From assembly GCA_000310025.1 (NCBI GenBank), contig FN648493.1, positions 126,018 through 190,017 of the forward strand: a stretch of 64,000 nt of DNA, in the 5' to 3' direction. Source of the DNA: Ectocarpus siliculosus (Eukaryota > Sar > Phaeophyceae > Ectocarpales > Ectocarpaceae). A model generated the notes under the pieces. It was given only the letters and a program-made list of their open reading frames with translations, did not search any database and was not told the DNA's origin. The translations under genes and the position numbers were made by a program. Of this stretch, positions 54,355-64,000 are shown one piece after another; position 1 is the first letter of the stretch; every line of letters begins with the position of its first letter.

Positions 54355-56759
54355 CGACAAGCAGCTCTGCCCTTTTCGAGGACCTATAACAGATTTGTGA
54401 TGGTAGTGGGGCAACTATTTTCTGTTTTCAACGATGGGGAGAGGAGAAGTTGGTTTCGAGCCTTGAGGTGGGTGCGACGACAACGTGGCGCAGAAAGACT
54501 GAGCAGACGCGTGTCGGCCTATGGCGGTGCGCCTCATTCACGTCGACCTCGACCTTGTTTGCACGAAAACAGCGACTTTCTCCATTCCCCGCCCCAGGGG
54601 TGGAGAGATATTGCGCGTTTGCGAGCAGTTTCAGACGCTAACGCGACGCATATCGAGCACCCTGTTGCAGTTTATCATTTTTCACAAGACTTTTCCTTGG
54701 AGTTTCCGACGGTGCATCTAGCCACGTATCTGAGAAGCGTTAGGGGTCGTCTTGGGCAAGAAGTCGTGGGCTGTTACTGCTGAGGATGAATGTCTCCAGG
54801 GTGTTCGGGGCAAGAGTGAGGAAGTAACAGTGAACGGGAGGGAGGGCGAGCCGCGATTCTCGATCATGGTATTGCAGAGGAGAGAAAGCTGTACGGGCTT
54901 TCGCGTTCCCTAGGATTTGGAAGGATAGCATCTGGTATCGGCCTTGCTTGTCGGATGGTCCTGGGGGAAACCGAAGAGTGAGGCGGGCTGGCGATGCACT
55001 CCATTCGAAAAAAGGGTGGAAGTATCACAGAGAAGAACACAACATGTGCTAATAGTGTTTTCGGCGCAAAATCTACGCCTTTCGATACATGTTTGACTTA
55101 TCTCAGAGGGCAATTTTTCATGCTCGGGAAAATAAATTAGTGCATGGCGCGTTTATAAGACATAGTGTTTGTACAGGTGTCTGATTGAATGGAGCGTTCG
55201 GGTTCAATCCTCGATGTTTAGGGCATGACGCGGTCCGGTCCACGAGAGATCACATACGTTTGACAAAATACTTGCCTCTGATGATCGCTTCTTAGGACGA
55301 CCTATCCTGTTGTAGGGCGGTGGTCTTGTGCCACGCGCCGCGGGGTTGAGACAAGTTTTGGAGCTTCAGAAAACCGGTTTTACTTAAAAGTGGTGGGTGT
55401 TGGGACTACTATCAACGCTAGAGAAAGGGAGAACCGAAGCGAGGGGTTCGTTGTTGTTTTTTTAATGTTTGTTGTTGATGGGCGCTCATCATCGAGTCAT
55501 TGTAAATTGCGTCTGGTTTTCAGTGGTGCGTTAGTTGTTATTTTTGGAATTTTCCGGGTTTTAGGACTAGCCTACAGTAGCGGTGTCCTTCCTGTTGATG
55601 CTACATGGCGCACTCTGGATGTATGCGTGCCCTTCACAGTTTCCTTGGTCTAATTTAGCTTGGCCTAGATTTTATCTCTCATAAAAACTGGCGTTACTCG
55701 AGAGCTCGACTCGTCATATTAGCACACATACACATACCTCGTAGCTGTTGGGAATTTGCCGGGAGGGTTGATGATATGAGTGTGACCGGACCTGTGACAT
55801 TGTCACCCTGTGAGCCCCGTTGAGGAAGCGCCGCCTGCAACACAGAGGGGGAATGACCTTATCACACAGAGAGGGGAAGTTGACTTGTAGTATTTCATGT
55901 TAGAGTTGACCATCATGGCCAGCACGCGGCCGTTAGTTGCCGTTGGTGTTGAAGAACGTGAGTGAGTGAGTGAGCTGGGGCGGCGGTCCAATTTCATCGT
56001 GGGCGCCTTGCACCAGAAGGCAGCATTGTTTCAAAATTTAAAACGAGGTGATTTACCACGATGGAATTCCGTGCCTCATTGGGATACGAACGGTGGACAG
56101 TTCACTCATCCTCGTTGTTCTTCTTGTTCACCCCAAGACCATTGATCTGATTGGCTCCCCATACAGGCCTCTAGTCTCCTTGAAACAGTTCAACAACGAC
56201 AAAAAATGTTGGAGAACGCTGCGCAACATCCCTGTTGCCGCGGACACCGCCGACAACTATTCGATCGGTTAATTTCGTCCGGGGTGTGGGATCCTCACTC
56301 TTACAATGCATACTACCGCCTATACTTTGTTCTGTGATAACTGCGTGTTCTACCGCCTAGACTATACTTTGTGCTGTAATGACTGCATGTTCATACTGCC
56401 GTAGATCCTGCTGTAGTACTGCTGTAGTCATGAAGTGCCTCATTGTTTCTTTCTGTTTCGATCCCGCTAAAGCATTAGTTTGACATACTCTCCTCGCAAT
56501 TTTGGCAAGTTGGTACATACAACACGTGCGCCAGAGGCTCAGTAAGGATGGTTCGTGCATGTGGTCAGGATGGTTCGTCATCATGTCGTTCGGTCCCGCT
56601 GTCGATGCTACAGACTATTGATGCTAATCCAAATCCACCAAAAAAGTGGTGGGGGGGTGGGCATATTTTCTGCCGCCGCGGCGCCCCCTGGGCCAGGCAA
56701 TTGCGGGCAGGCCAGCCACGACTGCTGTGCAACGCATGCTCTGAGAGGCCCGCAGAGAA
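54355..56759. other. Intergenic, lipocalin to MTD1
   Basis: 2.4 kb without a recognisable gene. Short frames (54397-54783, 55390-55653) lack conserved motifs. It holds the lipocalin 3' UTR and the MTD1 promoter. Confidence 0.6.
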
Positions 56760-59700
56760 ATGTCCACCATGGAGGAGGAAAAGGCGGCTGCTGGTTCGAA
56801 GGTAGATGCCGGGATCGTTGCAGAGCCCTTCCGACAAGAGGTGAGGGCTGCTTTATCTTAGACGCTCCTAGCGCGCGGCTGCTATGTAGTCTCTCTGTAG
56901 ACCGCCATGGCGCTGCTTCTCTGTCATGTTCGATGGATACCGGCTTAGAGCAGAGAGCCGGGGGGAGCAGTGCGCATGTATCCGGCATATCTTGACTCTC
57001 TTTGCCCGTTTGAAACGCTCTGTGGGCTCTCATCCAAGGGTGGCGTGCTGCGTCGGCTTGGTGTGTTACACATGCTGCGTACAGCCAGCATCAAGGTGTG
57101 ATGGTTTGAAATAGAACGGGTGGGTTACACTTACGATCACGACGCCTTACCCTTCCCGCTGCCGCTGTGTGCGAGGCATTGTACATGTATAGATCGGACA
57201 AGCAAGTGGTGGCGAGTGACGTCGATGCTGTACATATACGTACATGTCGTTGAGAACATGTGGTATTCTAGTAAAGTGCAGAGCGGCCATGTTTTGGGCG
57301 GGGCGACAGGACGTTTCAGGCGTTTGGAATGCTGCTCCTCGATTCTTTGCTACACACATGTCGAACTGTCGTTCAAATTTCTTAAGTAAACATAAGGGAT
57401 ACCCTCACAGAAAGACTACCCGTTCGAGATATAACCTCAGTCGAAAGCACAGCGCCATTTCACATAATACTTACCGCATCGTTTCTTCTCTTTTTTGTTC
57501 AATCCCTACCATTTACAACCGCAGCGAGGTGGTGTCGAGGATATAAGAAGCTCTGATTTTTTGGTAGTTGGCGTCGTAGCCGACGAACGTGTCTCCGTCG
57601 CACATTATATAGTACTTCTTCAAGCACCTGTGGTAGGGATTGAACAAAGAAGGGAAGAAACAATGCGGTAAGTATGATGTGAAATAACGACGTGTGTAAT
57701 TTCTGTTTGTGGTTTTCCTGGGGAAGGCGAAATGCCCTCTCTGTTGCCGTACACCCTTCAATCAGGTAGTTTTGTTTGTGCGAAGCAGCAGAAGTTCCGG
57801 CAATCGTGAGGATCGGTCTTGAACGCCTCACTATTGTACTATGTACTGCTGTACATAGATCTACTGCTGTGAAGACACAGGAACCCACTAACATCTACCA
57901 CAAGGACAACATCAACATACCGAGCATAACAAACAACGAACCGTTGGCCTCATGCACGGCGCGCAGCGCAGACAGCCCTCTGACTTGCTCTGGCCAAAGT
58001 ACGCCAACAGCACTTGCTGGCTTGCTGTAGCATACTTCTTTGGCTTCCAGCAAGCGGCCACCAGGGCATGACATTCATGGTGCCTCCTACCTACCACACA
58101 ATACAAGCACAATATCGCTACTCTGTATTTTCACTTTTTTTGGTATTATCTTTGTACGTACGATGACACGACGAATCCATCTCTGTCTATAGAAAAGAGT
58201 CTGAGATGCATTAGCTTTTTCTGTTTTTGGTTGTAACTCGGTGTAGAGCAACTCTTGAAACATGTGGGGCGGATTAGATCAGCACACACGCCGCTTCTTT
58301 CGCTGGTCTTCCCTCGTGAGCGGGAGATTTATACAAGAATATCCGAAGCATAGACTGCTGTGTATGGCCCCATCGAGGAAGTGAGACGTGAAGTTTTTTC
58401 AATGCACAGCAGTGCGAGAGATCGCTTCCGACAACCGCTGGGGGTGTAAACGGACGTGATGGATGCTTCCCGGACGTTCCATCCCCAACTCAACAGTCCC
58501 TTGCAGCGTGGTCCCGACCTTGTAGTCTTGTTGCAGGTTCTCTGTCTCGCTCAAGCCCTTAAGCTGCGGCCCCGTTGATTTTTGACAGACATGACATGAC
58601 ACGAGTTGCTCTCACCAGCCGTCTCCGACACAAAGCGGAGAATATAGTCTAGTCTGCTCATTAACGTTTGGTGATGGAATGTTGCAATCTCTCTGTCGCT
58701 CTATTTCTCTCTCTCTGTCTCTCTGTCTCTCTCTCTGTCAGGTGAGGAAATACATCGAGGACAAGCTCGGTGGAGTCGGCCCTCGCTTCGTGGGCATCCT
58801 GGCCAACACCGACCCCGCCGCCCGCAAATACGCGGAGTGGACGGGCCGGGCTTGCATCAAGGATGGCATCCGCTACGAGGTATGGCTTGCACGCAGGTCC
58901 ACAAAGGCACCCCAGTCGTTCTTCCTCCACTAGGAAAAGATCGAGGGCAACGTCTTTACAGTACCGTGGATGACGTGGATGACGTATGATACAACACCCC
59001 GTGGACCGTTTTCAAAGTCCTTGAGTGCTCCTCGTCCAAAGAGGATGCGTAGATCAAATGACACGTTGTCGGAAGGCTCTCGAACGAGACAGACGGTTCC
59101 AACGCCGCAACTTTCGGCACAGACAGCAGTTGTGCTACAGAGCAACCACGAGCTTTGGCAACCGGCCCGGGGGGTGTGGCATCTTGAGCAACGTACGGTA
59201 TACTCAGTCCCTTTCGCCGCGGAAACTCCTTGCTCAGCTCAGGCGGTGCTGTTTTGGTTGGTTGTTTTCTTCTCCATGTGCGGGGCAACTGATAAGCACC
59301 CCGCCCGGCTGCCGACGGTGTAAATGTAAACGTGCCCAGATTGGGGTCCTACGGGTGGGCATGGCACAAAAGTTTGTCCTCCAAGAGGTGTTTGCGTTTT
59401 GCCTCGTTCTTTCACAGTCCACGCAAGTTTCATGTCCGTCCGCAGGTTTGAAGAGTCCAGGATATGTCGCCGATGAGATCATTGTGGTGTGGCATCACCT
59501 GTCTTTGTTTCTACCCGTCCCCGAGCAACATACAGAGATGCCTCCCCTTTGGGTAATTTTCGGACGAGAAGATGCTGGACATTTCTGTCGTATGTGGCGG
59601 CCACGCTCTATCAGTGTAACGGCCAGACTCGTTATTTAGAGCAGAGGCCGCGACGGCAGCAGCTTGAAGGGCTTCTTTGTCGATTGAGTGCTTGTTGTAG

Positions 59701-62700
59701 CAACAGCGGTTGTATCGAGTGCTTGTCCCTGCAACAGTTTGGTCGAGTGCTTGTCAATGTACGACGATCATCACGAAGATCATGACGTCACGTGCAGGTG
59801 AGGGAGTGCGATCCCGAGGAACTCGAGGCGCGTCTTGAAGAATGCAACGGCGACCCGGAGGTACACGGTACGTCCAAACCGTCAAGTTTGTACCATTTTT
59901 TTTCCTGATTGAAGTCGTTCTCACTCGCCGCACGAATGATAGTCCGAGTTGAAGCTCGAAGGTGCGGGTGTGATGTTCTCTAAGACATGGGAGTGCTATT
60001 CTACTACAAACTCCGGATTTTGGATTGTTCCGGCTTGTGTCCTTTTGTGCAGCTTTTCGGCATGAACATGTGTCTGCTTTCTCTCCTCCTTGCATACTGT
60101 GACCATGTGCGTGCGCATACATACCGGGCCCGCAGTAGAGAAACATCTCGATAAGGAACAGAGACCCTAACTTTCACGGAAAACACGAAAATACCAGGCT
60201 AAGAAACACGATTCAGCTGTGGATCCTACACTAAAAACTATACTGAGAAACTAAGCCTCGACGTTTCTCATTTCGTGGCTCGTTCGGTACCATTACCGCG
60301 GGCGTCTTTCTAACTCCTCAGGAGTGATGATCTACTACCCCGTGTTTGGAGCATTCCCGTCGTTTTTCGGCGGGAGCATGGACGACTACCTGAGGGACAC
60401 GGTGTCCATCCGCAAGGACGTCGAGGGACTGTCCAACACGTACCGGAGAAACCTCTACCACAACGTCAGGTAAGTTGTACACGTTTGACGTCGCCACCAT
60501 GGCGGATGATGGTCCCCCATGCAAGCGATGCAACCTTCAGCGCCCGCGTCCCTTTCCGTTGTGCGTAGGTATGTGTTTGTTTGTGGCATCGACAGCGCCA
60601 ATCGGGTGTAATGACAAGACTGTAGTCTCGGCGCGGTTGAGAACATTACATTCTTCTAAAGACCATGATCTGGGACCCCGCGAAGGGGCGTCATTTCTGT
60701 CTTGCGTGTGTTTTTGGGTCGTTCTTGTGTTTTACAGCCGAACAGGTCGGTTGCTTCTACGACAATAATGCCATATATCGCGAAGCAGCTTGTTGTTTGC
60801 CGAATAATGACACTGCTGTAGCACCCGAGCCACGCCTTCGCTGCCGGTACTTGTCCGGAAGCTAACGCGAACGAATAATTTGCGACAAAGACATACGCTT
60901 GGCCACATGACCAAAATACTCAGGTTTGTCGATGAGGCCAAGACGAAGAAGTGCATCCTGCCGTGCACCCCCCTTGCCGTGGTTAAGATAATGGAGCACG
61001 TGGGCGTCTACGACGAGAGCCTACCCGTGGGAGACCGCCTTCAGGGTAAGCTAGCTGTCTCTGCGACATACTCCCATTAGCCTTCGAAGTTTTTTTTGAA
61101 AACAGGCTTCTATTTCAGAGCGCAACCAAAGTAAGAAGCGTAGTTCTACGCTCTCCGTTGCGCTCTGAGTGTGGATAGGCAGCCTCGAGCCTGATGATGG
61201 GGGGCGCGGGAGGGCCGTACGTGTTTGTTTGTTTTCCCATGGGTTTGTTCCGACCAATGGCTATGATGTCAACACCGTTGGGACAAGACGTTAGTCTTTG
61301 CCCTGATGTAACTCAATCTCGTTTCCTTGCCGTAGGGACTGGGCTGGTAAGGTTTCACTTAAGACCTCCTGCGATGCGTTCATCGATCGATCTACACCAC
61401 CCCCCAGCCTCCTCCCCAATGATGACGGAGGGGGGGTCTTGTGCGTGATTATGAGGCAGTCGAAATGATGCACGCATAACTCGAGGGGGTTTCGATGGAG
61501 CTGGAATATGGTACGTACGGTGTGGCAAGAAACGGAATCAGTTTTGGTTGGTCAGAAATTGGATCGTACTGGAGCAGGCGGAAATCACTCGCATGTACTT
61601 CAGAGGGCCGCAGTCTGTGCACACAGGATTGGCTTCAAAGTATGGTAAGATGTGCAGGCCGCCCGCCACTACTGTAGAGTCCCTGACCCAAATTGAAAAA
61701 TTGTCGTTCAACATGGCGTATGTGTGTGTAGGCTTCTTTGGACTGTTGTGCTTGGGGGTAGAGATGTTGAAGATGGGCCCTGTCCGATCAGGAGTGATGC
61801 AGTGTAGCAGCATGGCCAGGCAGGAGCGGTACCCATCCTTGGCATACCACTCAACCGTACCACTCAACCGTACCACGAAACCGAACACTTGTCATCCGGT
61901 TCACAGGACATGGACGCACTGATCGACAGAAAAATCGACTCCACCCGCAGGCCACCAACGTAACACACATGACGAAGAAAAACATTAGTAGTTTTTTTAA
62001 CCCATTTCCAGGAGACGCCCAGCCAAATTCGACCTCCCTTGCCCCCCGAAAAAAAAACAATACGCAGGCAAGACGGTGACGATCATCAACCGTTCAGAGA
62101 TCGTGGGCCGCCCGCTGGCCGCGATGCTGGCCAATGACGGAGCGACGATCTACTCGATCGACGTCGACTCCATCTTCGTGTTCAAGAGGGGGGCGTTGCG
62201 CAAGACGGAGGCTACGCCGGAGGAGGCCGTGAAGCAGAGCGACGTCGTTGTCACGGTATGTAGATGGTTTCCTGGTAGTGCTTTGGGCGGGCGGCGGGTA
62301 AGTGTCCCGATTTGTTGTTCCGGTGTAGGGTGACCGGCATGACCCCGGGTACCTGCACGATTCAGAGGTATATAGGTTTTTGTTTTTGGGGTGGATACTC
62401 GTGCCATGCGCAGATTTGACCGGCACTACACCGGACTTATTAACTATTCCAGACATGAGCACTATTCATAACAGAGATATTGAGGTTTTTTGTATGGGGT
62501 TGGACACTCGTTCCGAGAGCTTTAACCGGCACTACTCCGGACACCTTCACTATTCAGAACAGGGATACACAGGTTGTGACAAGGTGTGGGCACTCGTTCC
62601 CAGATGTTTGACCGGGACTATCTACCGGCCACCAACACTAGTCACCCGGAGCCACAGCGGGACACATACTGCTGTATGTCGACTTGGACCGTGTTTATGG

Positions 62701-63283
62701 TGGTGGTGTCCTGGTGGTTTTGTTTCTGGGAGCGTGGATGTTGTTGATTTCGATTTATGTACAACAAGTATGAGACACGAGAGGCGTCAAAGAGTGGCAC
62801 CACCACCGCCATCACCGCCATTAGACATGAGGCTCAACACCAAGAATGTCTGCCAGTGTGTAGGCTGCCTGTCTTGTGACAACGCGGCAACGGTGCTGCC
62901 AATGTGTAGCTCGGGGACACCCTTTCACCCTCCGGCTGGTCACGGCAGGCGGATAATGTTTCTTTGTAATCAACTTCAGACCCCGAGAACATCGTTCGTA
63001 GGGCTTCGGGTCTCTACTGGTTGTACGTGCGTCACTACCACTACAATAGGAAGATGCCTATATCCTGGTTTCAACATTACTGTATAGACCCAGAGAGAAT
63101 CCTCCAAATGCGGTAGTACAACGTGCAAAGGATTTCAATCGTTGATTTAGACGCGGATTGTGTCTGCGGCCACAGGGAGTGCCGTCCAAGGCATACAAGC
63201 TGTCGGCCTCTTGGCTAAAGGAGGGGTCCGCGATAATCAACGTTAGCACCTTCAAGAACGTGGATGAGGAAGACGTGTTGAAG
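56760..63283 (+). CDS. MTD1: NAD-dependent 5,10-methylenetetrahydrofolate dehydrogenase, MTD1 type (3' end missing)
   Basis: Exons 56760-56840, 58742-58879, 59798-59867, 60322-60469, 60924-61045, 62068-62255 and 63176-63283 are in phase throughout and give 285 residues. The yeast enzyme is ~320, so one or two short exons lie past 63283. It oxidises methylene-THF to methenyl-THF in one-carbon metabolism, normally in the cytosol. Seen: GILANTDPAARKYAEWT (residues 45-61), VMIYYPVFG, LRDTVSIRKDVEGL, CILPCTPLAVVKIM, the dinucleotide-binding KTVTIINRSEIVGRP and GVPSKAYKLSASWLKEG. Position 61 is Thr where bifunctional FolD enzymes have the cyclohydrolase Lys of the YxxxK motif, so this should be dehydrogenase only, as in yeast. 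The 27-codon first exon is chosen by phase and by the VAEPF motif. Confidence 0.88.
57457..57685. repeat. Hairpin (55-bp inverted repeat) in MTD1 intron 1
   Basis: Arms 57457-57511 and 57631-57685 pair with few mismatches. The 119-base loop read on the minus strand looks like a terminal exon: a pyrimidine-rich stretch ending CACAG, then an open frame containing YYIMCDGDTFVGYDANYQK and a stop. Origin unknown. Confidence 0.7.
58162..58216. repeat. Solo end of the 34541-35660 TIR family
   Basis: ACGACGAATCCATCTCTGTC followed by ATAGAAAAGAGTC matches the terminal repeats of the element at 34541-35660. It lies in intron 1 of the MTD1 gene; no partner end was found nearby. Confidence 0.5.
61846..61880. 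repeat. Short tandem repeat in MTD1 intron 5
   Basis: TACCACTCAACCG occurs twice in a row, followed by a partial third unit (TACCACGAAACCG). Confidence 0.75.
62332..62640. repeat. Diverged tandem repeat in MTD1 intron 6
   Basis: Unit starts near 62332, 62418, 62524 and 62610 (GACCGGCA-x-x-AC-x-CCGG, then a TATTCA block and GGACACTCGTTCC). Period 86-106 bases. Noncoding. Confidence 0.65.
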
Positions 63284-64000
63284 GTGATTGCTGAACGTGG
63301 TGTAAATCGTGGTTGCGTGCTTTTGGTGTGTGTTTTCCTTCTGTCGTGTTGCTTCAGCTGTGTTGGCGTTTTTGTTCTTTTTCGTCGAGATGTCGATCCT
63401 GGGTTTGATGGAGTAAAAGGAACATTGGCTGTGTGTTTCTATTTTGCTGTTTTCGAAGGCGGTTATTCTTGATCGCTGTTCGATTTGGAAAGACGAAACA
63501 TATTTCGATGCTGTCTGGGCCGTTTTATAGTAGCATCAGCAAACGAGGTCCCAGGTCTGTCGGCGGTGTGGGTTAATAGATTGATGTGCAGTCCCTGTCA
63601 TGCTGTGGACCCCCCCCCACAATACCACCAATGACCTATTTAACAGCTAACACATGCATCACATGCATAATATGAGTACGCCCCCCCCCCCCCCCCCCCC
63701 CCCCCCGCTTGGGGGAGTGAAAACCCGGGCCGGGGAAAAACCCGGGAGGTCCCCCCCCGCTTTTTGGGAAAACCTAAGGTCAAGGGCTAATGACTACCGC
63801 CAGCCCCAATATAAATAAACACCCCCCCTCTATTCTTGTTCTTTTCCCCGGGCCCCCAAAAAAACGTGGGAAGGGCTGAGTTCACCCCCCCCCCCCCCCC
63901 CTAACCGTGGGTAATCCTTTCCCAAAAACCGGACCCCCCCCCCCCCTTTTTTTGGGGAAGGGGGGGCTGGGACCCGTCCCCCCCCGAGAAAAATTCCGGG
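63284..64000. other. End of window: MTD1 intron, then low-quality poly-C sequence
   Basis: To ~63670 the sequence looks normal. From ~63680 it is dominated by C runs of up to ~25 and G runs with poor complexity, typical of failed read ends. The final MTD1 exons are not visible. Confidence 0.85.

Noticed and set aside
63680-64000. Poly-C/poly-G blocks as a biological repeat
   Set aside because: Runs of changing length with low complexity at the sequence end look like sequencing or assembly error.

Overview
The window looks like nuclear DNA of an intron-rich alga, most likely a brown alga (Ectocarpus-like stramenopile). This is inferred from short exons split by long GT-AG introns, a multidomain Golgi-type glycosyltransferase-like protein of a kind I associate with brown algae, a monofunctional MTD1-type folate enzyme, and abundant degraded transposons. 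No rRNA, tRNA, CRISPR or bacterial operon structure was seen. There is one assembly gap (36423-36755), and the last ~320 bases are poly-C-rich and unreliable.

Host genes. (1) A minus-strand gene runs from 27069 down to 3716. I rebuilt it as 22 exons whose splice phases all agree, giving 1141 codons plus stop: a type II membrane protein with an N-terminal domain, a Cys-rich region, a middle domain and a C-terminal glycosyltransferase-like domain with a DSD motif. (2) A plus-strand lipocalin gene has 4 exons (50720-54354, 340 aa). (3) A plus-strand NAD-dependent methylenetetrahydrofolate dehydrogenase gene (MTD1 type) has 7 exons in view (56760-63283); its last exon or exons fall in or beyond the poor-quality right end.

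Repeats. The introns and flanks of gene 1 hold a ~1.8 kb repeat in two inverted copies (21597-23437 and 27581-29289) that bracket its first two exons, a third decayed copy (1839-2832), a LINE remnant split by one of those copies, a TAA-flanked TIR element (17036-17832), and a foldback with telomere-like TTAGGG repeats (5182-5500). At 30.6-32.5 kb lies a decayed Helitron helicase, followed by a three-unit tandem array of ~633-675 bp (32526-34445) and two further TIR elements (34541-35660, 37496-38626).

The centrepiece is a 10 kb minus-strand Ty3/gypsy retrotransposon (39187-49237) with gag, CCHC knuckle, protease, reverse transcriptase, RNase H, DD35E integrase, a chromodomain and a further Tudor/SH3-like tail. 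Between the zinc knuckle and the protease it carries a complete-looking NADAR domain (ADP-ribose N-glycosidase family). The rest of the element has several frameshifts and in-frame stops, but the NADAR segment is open from end to end. This is the most unusual thing in the window. A truncated LINE (49345-49726) abuts its 5' side and no LTRs were found.
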